Source: a virus
Reading direction: 5' to 3' (one strand)
Length of the DNA: 64,000 nucleotides
IMG/VR virus record: IMGVR_UViG_3300032770_000012
Location: 1 to 64,000 of that record
Part shown: one piece after another, positions 17,194-24,891 of the stretch
Numbering within the stretch: the first letter of the stretch is position 1
Layout: each line of letters starts with the position of its first letter
Position numbers and translations under genes: made by a program
Notes under the pieces: model-generated
Seen by the model: the letters and a program-made list of their open reading frames with translations, nothing else
Told to the model about the DNA's origin: nothing
Database searches by the model: none

Positions 17194-17234
17194 ACGTTAT
17201 TGATTCAGGCCACTTATTTGTGGCGCTCCTCTCC

Positions 17235-18197
17235 TCAAATCTTTCCTACCAGCGTCCCCTCTTTTTCCAGAATGTCCGCCGCCACTTGAGCGTCGAACCC
17301 TGATCCGAGCGGGGTCTTCATTGCCGCTTCGACTGTTGAGTCTTCGGGCTTATTGGCCCGGTCCCGCAGTAATCTCTCGGCGAACTTGGACATCGGCTGA
17401 GCATTGCCGCCCTGCCCTTGATCGGTCGGTGAGCGATGGGTGGCCGCTGCTTCTGCCGCCTTCCTGTCGTCCTCCAGCTTCTTCCGATCGGCTTCCAGCT
17501 TGGCCTTTTCGACCGCGAGGCGCTTGGGCGCTACCCACTCTTCATAGGCTTTGCCCGTAATATCCTTCAAGCGGTCGTCGTTCTCCTGGGCGAACCGCAG
17601 AAACTCCTGCATGTTCGGGATCTCGCCCTCAAATTCCTTTTGGTACTTCGCCAGCACTTCCGCGCCTTTGCCGAACATGTACTCAAAGGCCAATCCTTGC
17701 TTGTTCACGCGATCTTCGAGCGCCTTCACGAACTTTGGCGTCTTGCCATCCGCTTCCATGCCGAACACCGAATCCGGCAGTACGGCCTTCAGGTCGTCCC
17801 GCGAAATATAGCCCTTCTTCTTCAGTTGTTCTTCGACTTGTTCAAACGTCATGTCAGCCCCTTGTCCCGCTTCCAGTTCCCTGATTCGTGCATCCCGCTG
17901 AGAAATGCTCGCAATGGCCTGTGCTTCGCGCTTGGTCATCCCCGCCTCCGGGTCCCAACCGCCAGCCGCGTTGAAGTAGTTCTCCCACGTCTTCAGCCTC
18001 GCGTCCCAGTCCGTTATCTTCTCGTCACGTTCCGCGATCTGACGCCGATGAGACTCCATTTGGCGTGAAAACTCATCTTGCCTCAAGACCGCCTCGTCCA
18101 GCTTCGGGTACTTTTCCAAGGTTTGCTGAATCGTCAGCGTCCCAAATTCCTCGGACGGTACCTTCAACTCACTCAAAACTTCTGCAAATCTGCCCAT
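17235..18197 (-). CDS. capsid scaffold protein
   Basis: 320 aa from the ATG at 18197 (MGRFAEVLSELKVPSEEF), with AAGGG a few bases upstream; a longer frame to 18392 would overlap the neighbouring gene and is rejected. Highly charged and almost wholly helical, with long coiled-coil runs (about 40-110 and 215-250, EKAKLEADRKKLEDDRKAAE). This composition and its place immediately before the capsid gene are the hallmarks of scaffolding proteins that guide procapsid assembly and then leave. Confidence 0.8.
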   Translation of the reverse strand: MGRFAEVLSELKVPSEEFGTLTIQQTLEKYPKLDEAVLRQDEFSRQMESHRRQIAERDEKITDWDARLKTWENYFNAAGGWDPEAGMTKREAQAIASISQRDARIRELEAGQGADMTFEQVEEQLKKKGYISRDDLKAVLPDSVFGMEADGKTPKFVKALEDRVNKQGLAFEYMFGKGAEVLAKYQKEFEGEIPNMQEFLRFAQENDDRLKDITGKAYEEWVAPKRLAVEKAKLEADRKKLEDDRKAAEAAATHRSPTDQGQGGNAQPMSKFAERLLRDRANKPEDSTVEAAMKTPLGSGFDAQVAADILEKEGTLVGKI

Positions 18198-18213
18198 GTC
18201 CCTTGTCCCCTTG

Positions 18214-18570
18214 TTAAGCTGCGGCGGCTCCGATTCCAGGCGGCGGGGCCTCTGCCGGATTCGGGGCTCCGGGATTCGGCGCTGCCGAAGCCCTTCCCTT
18301 TTGTAGTGAATCCAACTCTTTGTCGAGTCCCTTGCCTGCGTTGAAAATTGACTCAATGAACGGGATTGTGCTCGGAGCCACTTGACGCGCAATCCGCATT
18401 GCTTGTCCCGCTGTTTCTGCTAACTGCCCTACAATCTGCCGCAACACCTGCATGCCTTCCCCGGATTGCCCGCCACTCGGCATCTGCGCGTAACGCGACA
18501 TGGCCGACTCAGCCGTTTGAGGCTCTGGCCTTAGCTCGGGAGGTAGTGGCGGTGTGGCGGCAGCGGCCAT
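18214..18570 (-). CDS. small Ala/Pro-rich hypothetical protein
   Basis: 118 aa, with low-complexity Ala/Pro ends (GIGAAAA at the C-terminus) around a helical centre (MQVLRQIVGQLAETAGQAMRI). Encoded just upstream of the scaffold gene and probably part of the same assembly group. No known family seen. Confidence 0.55.
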   Translation of the reverse strand: MAAAATPPLPPELRPEPQTAESAMSRYAQMPSGGQSGEGMQVLRQIVGQLAETAGQAMRIARQVAPSTIPFIESIFNAGKGLDKELDSLQKGRASAAPNPGAPNPAEAPPPGIGAAAA

Positions 18571-18571
18571 C

Positions 18572-18862
18572 TTACTTTCGCTCTGCCTTCTTGCTGTACG
18601 GGAAAACCTTGGTCTTCAGGTACAACGGGGACATCGGAGTGACACTGCCTTCCGCTAGATTTGCCTGCTTCGGAGGGAGTGCATCGCCAACTCGTTGAAT
18701 TGTCCCGGTCTTGCTGTCCCATGGACCGCCCTTTGGGGCTTTGTCCACCGGGATAGCGTCTCCAACGCGCTGGTACGTACCGCTCTTTCCACCGGACTGA
18801 ACCGGCTCGCCTTTGCGCGGCACCGAAGGCATAGCGTCGCCGACTCTTTCGTAGGTCGCCAT
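18572..18862 (-). CDS. triple-repeat small protein (YxRVGDAxP)
   Basis: 96 aa from the ATG at 18862; a longer frame upstream to 18985 runs through another small gene and is rejected. Three copies of a short motif are visible: TYERVGDAMP near the start, TYQRVGDAIP at about residue 29 and TIQRVGDALP at about 52, each followed by a basic stretch. The tail is Lys/Arg-rich. The start lies two bases after the stop of the basic peptide gene, so coupling is likely. Function unknown; a short repeat-based binding protein is possible. Confidence 0.6.
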   Translation of the reverse strand: MATYERVGDAMPSVPRKGEPVQSGGKSGTYQRVGDAIPVDKAPKGGPWDSKTGTIQRVGDALPPKQANLAEGSVTPMSPLYLKTKVFPYSKKAERK

Positions 18863-18864
18863 GA

Positions 18865-18936
18865 CTACATCCGGGTGTAGGACGGCCCGCTCACGCGGGT
18901 CTTCTTGCCCCGGCCCTTGCCCTTTCTCTTTGCCAT
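18865..18936 (-). CDS. very small basic peptide, 23 aa
   Basis: MAKRKGKGRGKKTRVSGPSY then TRM. Twelve of 23 residues are Lys, Arg or Gly. A good ribosome site (CCAGGAGCACAAACA) precedes the ATG at 18936, and its stop is followed two bases later by the next ATG, so translation is likely. The peptide is a candidate nucleic-acid-binding or virion-packaged basic peptide, or a leader that couples translation of the next gene. Confidence 0.6.
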   Translation of the reverse strand: MAKRKGKGRGKKTRVSGPSYTRM

Positions 18937-19045
18937 TGTTTGTGCTCCTGGAGAGAAAATGTGGCGGCGAACTTCCTTTGTTCAACCCGGCATCGTGCCC
19001 TAATCGCCGCCGCTTAGGACAGGATCATCGCCGAAGCGCGACGGG

Positions 19046-19087
19046 TTACTTCCGGCTCTTTTTGCGGCCCTTTTTATGACGTGCCAT
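19046..19087 (-). CDS. very small basic peptide, 13 aa
   Basis: MARHKKGRKKSRK, ten of 13 residues basic, preceded by an almost ideal ribosome site (AAAGGAGGGATTTCATC before the ATG at 19087). It is the first translatable frame after the late promoter at about 19141-19169. Too short for homology; the strong ribosome site and similar composition to the 23-aa peptide just downstream argue that it is not chance. Confidence 0.5.
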   Translation of the reverse strand: MARHKKGRKKSRK

Positions 19088-19140
19088 GATGAAATCCCTC
19101 CTTTCGCTAGAAATCAACAAGTTACCCTGTTCGATGTTTA

Positions 19141-19169
19141 GTTAAAACCAGGAGCGGGGGTAATGTCAA
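19141..19169 (-). promoter_or_regulatory. putative sigma-70-type late promoter
   Basis: On the minus strand TTGACA (19169-19164), 17-base spacer, TTTAAC (19146-19141). It would transcribe leftward into the basic peptides, scaffold and capsid genes. The -10 box is weak, so a phage activator may be needed. Confidence 0.5.
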
Positions 19170-19198
19170 TAGCTAATGGACAAAAAAGTCGTTTAGGC

Positions 19199-19978
19199 TT
19201 AATTGTTTACAACAATAGATTGGGGCTGGTCGGGTTTCTTCGGACGGCCTCGCTTAATTGCAATCCCGAACTCGATACACAAAAGGGACACGTATTGCCG
19301 CGTGACTCCTAGCAATTGCGCTATGGCGGCACACTTCTCCCCTTTTCGAAGATGCACTTTGATGAATTCAATACGCCGAAGCTTATCGTGCGGCGCATCC
19401 TTCAGCGGCTTAAGCGGCTGTATAACTTCCCGTTGGCATGAAGGTCCTGGGGCCACGCCCAAAGCCTGATCTACGCTCCAGCCGCGTTTGATTCTACCAA
19501 TGACAACGTCGCTGGATAGGCCGTGCAGTTCGGCCAGTTCGCAGAGCAATCTTTCCTCCTCGCCAAATTTTACCCTCAGGGTATTCTCTCGATTTCTGAC
19601 CTGTTGTTTTTGGGTTGCCCACCGAACATTGCCGGGTTCGTAGTTGCCCTTGTTGTCAGGGTAGCGGTCCAGGGTGTGCCGAGCGGATGGGCGCTCTCCA
19701 ATGTCTCCTACAAACGTGCTGAAGCTGTCTATCCACCTCTGGAATACTCCGATTCCCTTTCCTCCGTAATACTTGTATGCGGTGTGGCGCGGATTATAAC
19801 AACGAGCCATCATTGCCGCATAACTTTTGTAGGTCAGCGTGTTGCGCTTGCCGTGCGCTTCCGGGTACTTTCTCGGCAGCGGTGATCTTCGGTGATAATT
19901 TGGGTTTGGAATCCGCTTACTGGACGCCGCGCGTCGAGAGCGCATTTCAGCGGCATGGAATTCAAGTTCTGAATTCAC
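19199..19978 (-). CDS. HNH/AP2-type homing endonuclease
   Basis: 259 aa. About residues 48-130 match the phage HNH family with the pattern YKSYAAMMARCYNPRHTAY, YYGGKGIGVFQRW, and DRYPDNKGNYEPGNVRWAT followed by QVRNRENT; the C-terminus carries an HTH-like segment (KGEKCAAIAQLLGVTRQYVS). The same family occurs at 56887-57468, so two paralogues live in this genome. Probably a mobile intron- or intergenic-homing nuclease; it sits between the late promoter and a plus-strand membrane protein gene. Confidence 0.8.
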   Translation of the reverse strand: MNSELEFHAAEMRSRRAASSKRIPNPNYHRRSPLPRKYPEAHGKRNTLTYKSYAAMMARCYNPRHTAYKYYGGKGIGVFQRWIDSFSTFVGDIGERPSARHTLDRYPDNKGNYEPGNVRWATQKQQVRNRENTLRVKFGEEERLLCELAELHGLSSDVVIGRIKRGWSVDQALGVAPGPSCQREVIQPLKPLKDAPHDKLRRIEFIKVHLRKGEKCAAIAQLLGVTRQYVSLLCIEFGIAIKRGRPKKPDQPQSIVVNN

Positions 19979-20041
19979 CGTGAGGTAATGACTCAGTTTA
20001 CCGCCCCACCAATTTCAGTTGCAATGTTATTCTGTCTCTAA

Positions 20042-20857
20042 ATGTTGCTCGCCCTGGCGCTGTCCGAAATGTTACTGGCGCTAGCGCTATTCCAAAAAAG
20101 ACCGCTCGCCGCGCTCTACATGGCAGTCGCGGTATATTCGGCACTTCACTACGATCCGACCGGTCTGTATTGGTTCGTCCTGATTGCTTTCATGAGCGAT
20201 TGCGCCCGCGCTCTCATGGTCGCGGAAGCGGCGTTTGATTCCATGCGTGGGGTTGATCGGCCCTATGGCCGTACTCTGCTATCGTCCTTTGCGCTACTGA
20301 TGGGCTTCCTCGCCTGGAAAATAACAGTGGACCTGGACGACTGGTTCGGTCCTTGGATCGCCCCGTTCGGAACTTTTCACCGGTACGGTTGGTTTGTCAC
20401 CCTGCATGTGCGCTGGATCATATCGGTCGCCTTCTTTTGCGGAGCATTGGGCTTGGCGATGTGGTGGCTCATGGAGCCCGGAAAGGCTAAGCAGGCGCAT
20501 GGCATGCGGGTCCTCGGCTATGTTTGGATAGCGATTCCTGGAGCACTATCGCGGTGGTCAATCCCGAACGAACAGCCGTGGGGCCCCATCAAACAGCAGA
20601 TAGGGCAAGCCTCGACGCTCGCCCTGTTGCTTTACACGCTAGGCTGGCTGTGGACTTACAGAATTCCGGCCCTCACCATGATCCATGCGGCAAGGAAGAT
20701 CGCCGCTCCCGCAATCAGGGCTATGGATACATCCTTGATGAATTGGCTCTTAGTCATGGAACCGCCGAGAATCCCCAAGCGACTCCTCAATGACTTCAAG
20801 CCTTCGGTCGAGGGACCTGACGGTATCAGCAATCGTTGGTCCGTTCGGTCGCGGTGA
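20042..20857 (+). CDS. polytopic membrane protein
   Basis: 271 aa with about six hydrophobic helices between residues 1 and 215 (LYMAVAVYSAL; GLYWFVLIAFMSD; FALLMGFLAWKITV; and more), then a basic tail. The only long plus-strand gene in the minus-strand late block. The start has no clear ribosome site and may be leaderless. The last 200 bases overlap, in opposite orientation, two small minus-strand membrane protein genes, so one reading may be longer than real. No family recognised. Confidence 0.6.
   Translation: MLLALALSEMLLALALFQKRPLAALYMAVAVYSALHYDPTGLYWFVLIAFMSDCARALMVAEAAFDSMRGVDRPYGRTLLSSFALLMGFLAWKITVDLDDWFGPWIAPFGTFHRYGWFVTLHVRWIISVAFFCGALGLAMWWLMEPGKAKQAHGMRVLGYVWIAIPGALSRWSIPNEQPWGPIKQQIGQASTLALLLYTLGWLWTYRIPALTMIHAARKIAAPAIRAMDTSLMNWLLVMEPPRIPKRLLNDFKPSVEGPDGISNRWSVRSR
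20656..20757 (-). CDS. small membrane peptide, 33 aa
   Basis: MTKSQFIKDVSIALIAG then a hydrophobic run (AAIFLAAWIMVRAGIL), a single membrane segment. The ATG at 20757 overlaps the stop of the upstream small gene by eight bases. Opposite the 3' end of the plus-strand membrane protein gene. A holin- or anchor-like role is possible, but nothing identifies one. Confidence 0.5.
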   Translation of the reverse strand: MTKSQFIKDVSIALIAGAAIFLAAWIMVRAGIL

Positions 20858-20995
20858 GAAGCAGATAGATTCAAGGTCTTTAACACGGCTTTCTATTTCC
20901 TTCGGCCCGAATACTCTTGCTAGCAAGCGGGACACCAGAACGATCGCCGAAGCAAAAGCGCCGAAGGTCGTCGGCTTGCTGAATTCGTCCATCAT
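20750..20995 (-). CDS. membrane-anchored coiled-coil small protein
   Basis: 81 aa, with an N-terminal hydrophobic segment (about residues 11-28, FGAFASAIVLVSRLLARVF) followed by charged heptads (VRSLDRRLEVIEESLGD). Similar in plan to spanin-like or connector-like phage proteins. Third of a leftward chain of small genes after the portal. Confidence 0.5.
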   Translation of the reverse strand: MMDEFSKPTTFGAFASAIVLVSRLLARVFGPKEIESRVKDLESICFSPRPNGPTIADTVRSLDRRLEVIEESLGDSRRFHD

Positions 20996-21022
20996 TGAGA
21001 TTCACGGCGCTCGCTCTGCGCT

Positions 21023-21232
21023 TTATTTTGGAGGTCCCTGCGGGGGCGTGCCAGCGCCGGGCCGCGCAACGAAGTAACGCACAAGAAATTCTCCGAGACT
21101 TTGCGCCCCTTGACCGCTGATTCCGGGGATGTCCTTTTGGAGTTCTTCGGTAATTTCTACCGCATTGTAGGCATCAATTTTCTGCTGGGATTTTGTTACG
21201 TCGTTATAGTCATTATCGCCTTTGGCTTGCAT
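21023..21232 (-). CDS. small hypothetical protein, 69 aa
   Basis: Hydrophilic N-terminus (MQAKGDNDYNDVTKSQQK) and a helical C-terminus ending in a Gly/Pro tail. Its start is preceded by AGGAGG, which lies within an imperfect copy of the dispersed palindrome (21238-21250), so a bound protein could compete with the ribosome here or with transcription. Function unknown. Confidence 0.55.
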   Translation of the reverse strand: MQAKGDNDYNDVTKSQQKIDAYNAVEITEELQKDIPGISGQGAQSLGEFLVRYFVARPGAGTPPQGPPK

Positions 21233-21237
21233 CCGGC

Positions 21238-21250
21238 CTCCTGTCTGGAC
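21238..21250. promoter_or_regulatory. imperfect dispersed palindrome over a ribosome site
   Basis: CTCCTGTCTGGAC, ten of 13 positions matching GTCCAGACTGGAC, with its right half intact. On the minus strand it includes the AGGAGG ribosome site of the gene that starts at 21232. Confidence 0.4.
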
Positions 21251-21264
21251 AGTTTACACGGATG

Positions 21265-21483
21265 TCACTTCGAATGCACACTATATTTCGCGGTAGGGTA
21301 TCGGGCGAAATATCGATGCCAAAATCGATCTGTGCATCGACCGAGCGGCAGAGGACCTGGATACGCTCCCTGCGATGGCCTGGATGGGGCGCTCGCCAGA
21401 GACCAGACCGCTTGCCGTGGCAGAAATGTCCAGAACTGGACATCTTCGGGATGACCAACGCGGACCAGAAAGATATCGATCAT
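21265..21483 (-). CDS. possible small protein in the portal-adjacent gap
   Basis: A 72-aa frame whose ATG at 21483 overlaps the TGA of the upstream 59-aa gene (ATGA), the linkage seen throughout this operon. The sequence is Arg/Pro/Trp-rich and unremarkable; a second minus-strand frame (start near 21442, with Cys/His residues) is about equally likely. The palindrome 21428-21441 lies inside both. At most one is real. Confidence 0.3.
   Translation of the reverse strand: MIDIFLVRVGHPEDVQFWTFLPRQAVWSLASAPSRPSQGAYPGPLPLGRCTDRFWHRYFARYPTAKYSVHSK
21428..21441. promoter_or_regulatory. dispersed palindrome, 14-bp form
   Basis: GTCCAGAACTGGAC within ATGTCCAGAACTGGACAT, a perfect inverted repeat of eight-base arms around AA. 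It lies between the small genes downstream of the portal gene. Confidence 0.7.
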
Positions 21484-21659
21484 GCGCGATGCTTTAGTGC
21501 TTTCAGAATCCGATTTACTTCTTCGGTCCGTTTGTCGTCATCCTCATCGGAACGCTCTATTCTTGGGGGATTGTCTCGCTTCAGATAGGAGTCCGAGAGT
21601 GTTCGCCGCGCTGCGGAGCTAGCACGATCCGGTCCGCTCGCCATATCGTCAAGGCGCAT
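21480..21659 (-). CDS. small charged protein linked to the portal gene, 59 aa
   Basis: MRLDDMASGPDRASSAARRT then a charged helical part (PPRIERSDEDDDKRTEEVNR). The ATG at 21659 shares a base with the TAA stop of the portal gene (TAATG), so translation is coupled to portal synthesis. Acidic C-terminal helix; a portal- or scaffold-associated cofactor is possible. Not recognised. Confidence 0.6.
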   Translation of the reverse strand: MRLDDMASGPDRASSAARRTLSDSYLKRDNPPRIERSDEDDDKRTEEVNRILKALKHRA

Positions 21660-23548
21660 TAGATCGGGCTCCCTGTACGTTGGCTCCGTGTCATGCGGGG
21701 TGTTCTGCCCGGCGCTTGAGGCATTGCGGAATGTTCGGCTTTCAGGCGCGCTAAGATTTGTTCCGTTTCCTGGCGACCAAAACCAGCTTTTCTCAACAGC
21801 GTCTCCGTATCTAATTTACCCAAACGGGCCAATACCAGCGCAATCTGTTGCTCCCGATCTTTAGAAGATCCCAGCAAAGATCCGGCCACGATCTCTATGG
21901 AGAAGTTTCGCCAAAATACCTCCTTTGCCATACCTGCCGGGATCATCGTGTCCGGGTCCCAGTCGCAGTCCTCGATTACCTGACCATCGGTGCCTAGGAT
22001 CTCGATACGGGATTTGAGATTAAAATATTGCAAACAATTTGAAACGGCCTGGATTCCGCTCTCGCCCAAGAACGCCTCAATGAACCGGCCTTCCAGCCTG
22101 AAGTGACTGCCTTGCGAGTCGCGCATCTGCTCGACCGTGTCCGCTCCTGGGACCTGTTTCTTTTTGGCAAGCTGCGTCATGTCCAGGTTTCCGGCGTGGC
22201 CCTGGAAGGCGGGCAGTAAGTATTGCAGGAGGAATTGCATTACGTAGGCCGGGATTTCCGGGGCCTGCAAGGTGCGGATATCCTTGGTCGGATCGGCGTT
22301 CGGCATCATGCGCAGCTTGGCCCCCGGTATGTCCGGGAAAAAGCGGTCCCAATCGGCGTCGGCAATCGCGCCTTTGCGGCCTGCTATCGTTGGCCGGATG
22401 GCCCTGCGGATCATCTCGATCACGCCTGCCGGGATTTCATTGAGTGCGTCCTGGAGTGGCATGAGATTCCGGTACTTTGACAACCCGCGCGGTGCCCACA
22501 CTACCGGATCGAGCATCAACATGGCGAAGGGATACAGCCCATGGAAGTATGGGTTTGGTCCGTCGTATAGCGGTCGGTCGCCGCCGAATACCAGGAGCCG
22601 TTTGCGCGGAAACAGCTTTTGTCCGGGCTTCACCAAGTACCAGTAGTTGTGCTCGAACGGAGAAAGATTGGGGTCTCGCACCAGTTTTGTTTCGCGGCTG
22701 TCGTTGGTGCTGTCGTCCTCAATCCAATACTCCTCAAGCGGAATGATCGGATAGAGCGCCGTGTCGGATTGCTCCCCCGGACCTTCCACCCTGCGGACTC
22801 TCATCCAGCGCTTCATGGAGGGCGATAATGAAGACCATTGGTACTGCGGCAAGTGCGCTGGCCGCTCGTAAGGCGTGGCGCTTCGCTGTTCGTTGTAGGA
22901 AACGGAGTAGCGCTCCAGGCCATCGGCTTTGTTGCCGAATAACTTCCTGAAGTACTGAATGGTCTTGTGGAGCCGGTAGAGCACTCCGCTTGCAAGCTGA
23001 ATGTTGTTCCCGCAGTGCAGCGGCAACACCGTATCCATGCCGCACGGCGTCACGATCAGACGCGCAGCGCTCACCCCGTCAATGCCGGATACGGCTCCTA
23101 GTTTCCAGAACCCGCAGCCGAACATTGCGTGATCGATCACCTCTGCGAGCGACAGATCGATGCGGCTGCGGTTCCACTCGTGCAGAATGATGTTGGTCAG
23201 GACATCGGCGGTCTTCTTGAATCCTTCGTGCGATGAGCGCACCGTCATCGTAGGACGGATGTCGGTGTATTGCGCTCGGGCGTCCTTGCGGGCTTTTGAA
23301 AGTTGGTTGTCAACGAATCGATTCAGATGCCGGGGCAGGTTCGGGCGGCGTTTCCACTGGTCCCCTTCGAGCGCATCGATATAGTCGCGGACCTTCTCGA
23401 ACTCGCGCGACATCCGAAGTTCCTCAAGGGCTTCTTCCTTGAAGGCTTCCTTCCACTGGATCATCTTGCGGTCGTACTGATCGGGGTAGTCGAGCGTCCC
23501 GGACTTAGACCGCTCCAGCGGAGATCTCGGCATTAGGACAGCGGCCAT
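21659..23548 (-). CDS. portal protein
   Basis: 629 aa. Identified from size, position between terminase-side genes and capsid genes, and features of podovirus-type portals: a helical charged N-terminus (KMIQWKEAFKEEALEELR), a region with IDHAMFGCGFWKL (about residue 142), LQDALNEIPAGVIEMIRRAI (about 363) and a C-terminal helical/wing part (EQQIALVLARLGKLD). Twelve copies would form the ring through which DNA is packaged and released. A TATACT box lies upstream. Confidence 0.8.
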   Translation of the reverse strand: MAAVLMPRSPLERSKSGTLDYPDQYDRKMIQWKEAFKEEALEELRMSREFEKVRDYIDALEGDQWKRRPNLPRHLNRFVDNQLSKARKDARAQYTDIRPTMTVRSSHEGFKKTADVLTNIILHEWNRSRIDLSLAEVIDHAMFGCGFWKLGAVSGIDGVSAARLIVTPCGMDTVLPLHCGNNIQLASGVLYRLHKTIQYFRKLFGNKADGLERYSVSYNEQRSATPYERPAHLPQYQWSSLSPSMKRWMRVRRVEGPGEQSDTALYPIIPLEEYWIEDDSTNDSRETKLVRDPNLSPFEHNYWYLVKPGQKLFPRKRLLVFGGDRPLYDGPNPYFHGLYPFAMLMLDPVVWAPRGLSKYRNLMPLQDALNEIPAGVIEMIRRAIRPTIAGRKGAIADADWDRFFPDIPGAKLRMMPNADPTKDIRTLQAPEIPAYVMQFLLQYLLPAFQGHAGNLDMTQLAKKKQVPGADTVEQMRDSQGSHFRLEGRFIEAFLGESGIQAVSNCLQYFNLKSRIEILGTDGQVIEDCDWDPDTMIPAGMAKEVFWRNFSIEIVAGSLLGSSKDREQQIALVLARLGKLDTETLLRKAGFGRQETEQILARLKAEHSAMPQAPGRTPRMTRSQRTGSPI

Positions 23549-23579
23549 GGCTCAAAGTATACGGCAATCTTCAGCGTTT

Positions 23580-23592
23580 ATCCAGGCTGGAC
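23580..23592. promoter_or_regulatory. dispersed palindrome, imperfect, upstream of portal
   Basis: ATCCAGGCTGGAC, 11 of 13 matches, in the 67-bp gap before the portal gene. On the minus strand it lies about 18 bases upstream of TATACT, a possible -10 box, so it could overlap the promoter that drives the portal gene. Confidence 0.5.
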
Positions 23593-23615
23593 AATATGCT
23601 TCAGACCACCGCGCC

Positions 23616-24341
23616 TCAGCATGGCCCGGCTCCGAGCAGCTTCATGGTGCAGGCTGGAGTTGCGCCAGCGCTGGCCGCTTTGAAACTAACTACGGCTCCG
23701 ACATAGTAATTGTTGTTTCCGCCCATACTGGCAGTCACACTACTTTGCGTGGAAGAGACTATTTTGTCTTCGGTTGCTCCATAGCCGTTGCCGTCCACGG
23801 CTTCCAGGCCATAACCTGTGCCTGCCGTAAACGTCTGCGAACCGTTGCCACCAAGGCCGTACAGTATGACTTCATTTGCCACCGTCGTAGAAAACGACGG
23901 AGATGTCACCGTGCCGCTCGTGTTACCGCCCTGGCCGACATCTGCGTCTTGCGGGGCGGACGTATCCAAACCGGAGTATTGCAGAACATATATGCAGGGG
24001 TAAGAAAAGGAACCGCCTGTCGGGGTGAGTTTTACAACATTGCTGGAATTCCCGCTGATGTTTTTGGCGTAGAACCACTGCCCCTTGGCACCCGAATCGC
24101 CGCGTGTGTAGGCGGTCACGCCGCTATAGCTGTTTCCAGCCGTATCGCTCACTGACACGGTGGTACTGGTTGTGGACCAAAAAGCGTAAACCGCGATGAG
24201 ATTGCCGCCCGTATGATTCTGCGCGGTGGCCGAAATGTTGGCTTGTGAGCCATTAAGACATGCCGCGGTCTTGTTGACCAGCGTGATCGCCATCAACATT
24301 GGGCTCAACGATATGAGCAACAGTAATTTACTGAACCACAT
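23616..24341 (-). CDS. exported beta-rich protein
   Basis: 241 aa from the ATG at 24341 (MWFSKLLLLISLSPMLMAI, signal peptide). The body is Gly/Ser/Thr-rich and beta-predicted with repeated strands (NLIAVYAFWSTTSTTVSVSD; YYVGAVVSFKAASAG) similar to pseudopilin- or fibre-like surface proteins. First of several exported proteins encoded upstream of the portal. Overlaps the next gene by 14 bases. Function unknown. Confidence 0.6.
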   Translation of the reverse strand: MWFSKLLLLISLSPMLMAITLVNKTAACLNGSQANISATAQNHTGGNLIAVYAFWSTTSTTVSVSDTAGNSYSGVTAYTRGDSGAKGQWFYAKNISGNSSNVVKLTPTGGSFSYPCIYVLQYSGLDTSAPQDADVGQGGNTSGTVTSPSFSTTVANEVILYGLGGNGSQTFTAGTGYGLEAVDGNGYGATEDKIVSSTQSSVTASMGGNNNYYVGAVVSFKAASAGATPACTMKLLGAGPC

Positions 24342-24795
24342 AACTAAAGCCACCACTCAACTGCGTCGATCCGCTGATGAAGATGCAGACGTCATCGGCG
24401 TTCGTCGCCTCCTGCGCGAAGGCATGCCCGCCCTCAGCAATCACACGCCCGCCATTGGCCGCTACGTTCCAGCCGCCCGCTGCGGTCGTGCCACCGCTCA
24501 AGCCAGGGAACGCAGCCGTCGAAGTGCCGCACGTCGAGCCTGTGCCTTCCACCACCGCATAATTCTGAGCCGTGCCGCCGTTCTGGTCGTTCCAGGAGCA
24601 GAAGTACACCTTCTTGGCGCTCGTGCCGGTGATGATCTTGGTGTTTCCAGTAAGCGAGAATGTGCCCCACGTGGGCGTGTTGGTCAGGCATGGGTCCGCG
24701 TAGACGGCGGCACCGCCAAGCTGAGACTGATTGATGGGCTGCTGGGCGAACACGAGCAGCGCGAAACCAATTAGGATTGGTGCGATCCAGCGCAT
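24328..24795 (-). CDS. exported hypothetical protein
   Basis: 155 aa with signal peptide MRWIAPILIGFALLVFAQQ. Contains four Cys (PCLTNT, YFCSWN, STCGTS, DVCIF) consistent with two disulfides outside the cytoplasm, and a Gly-rich linker. The organisation, signal plus beta domain, matches its neighbours on both sides. No family recognised. Confidence 0.6.
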   Translation of the reverse strand: MRWIAPILIGFALLVFAQQPINQSQLGGAAVYADPCLTNTPTWGTFSLTGNTKIITGTSAKKVYFCSWNDQNGGTAQNYAVVEGTGSTCGTSTAAFPGLSGGTTAAGGWNVAANGGRVIAEGGHAFAQEATNADDVCIFISGSTQLSGGFSYVVQ

Positions 24796-24800
24796 CTCAT

Positions 24801-24890
24801 CTACCCTTTTTCAGCTATGAACTGGCACACGATCAGAGCAGCTATAGCGATCACGCAAACTGCTATCACGGCTGGTCCAAACCATTTCAT
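24801..24890 (-). CDS. single-span membrane peptide, 29 aa
   Basis: MKWFGPAVIAVCVIAIAALI followed by VCQFIAEKG. Almost all of it is one hydrophobic helix with a short charged tail. The ATG at 24890 follows the upstream stop by one base, and the frame would be missed by length-based gene calling. Probably a small membrane protein (holin-like or a regulator of one); no assignment. Confidence 0.55.
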   Translation of the reverse strand: MKWFGPAVIAVCVIAIAALIVCQFIAEKG

Positions 24891-24891
24891 G

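Noticed and set aside
17235-18392. Longer scaffold start at 18392
   Set aside because: It overlaps the upstream small gene in another frame, while the ATG at 18197 has a good ribosome site.
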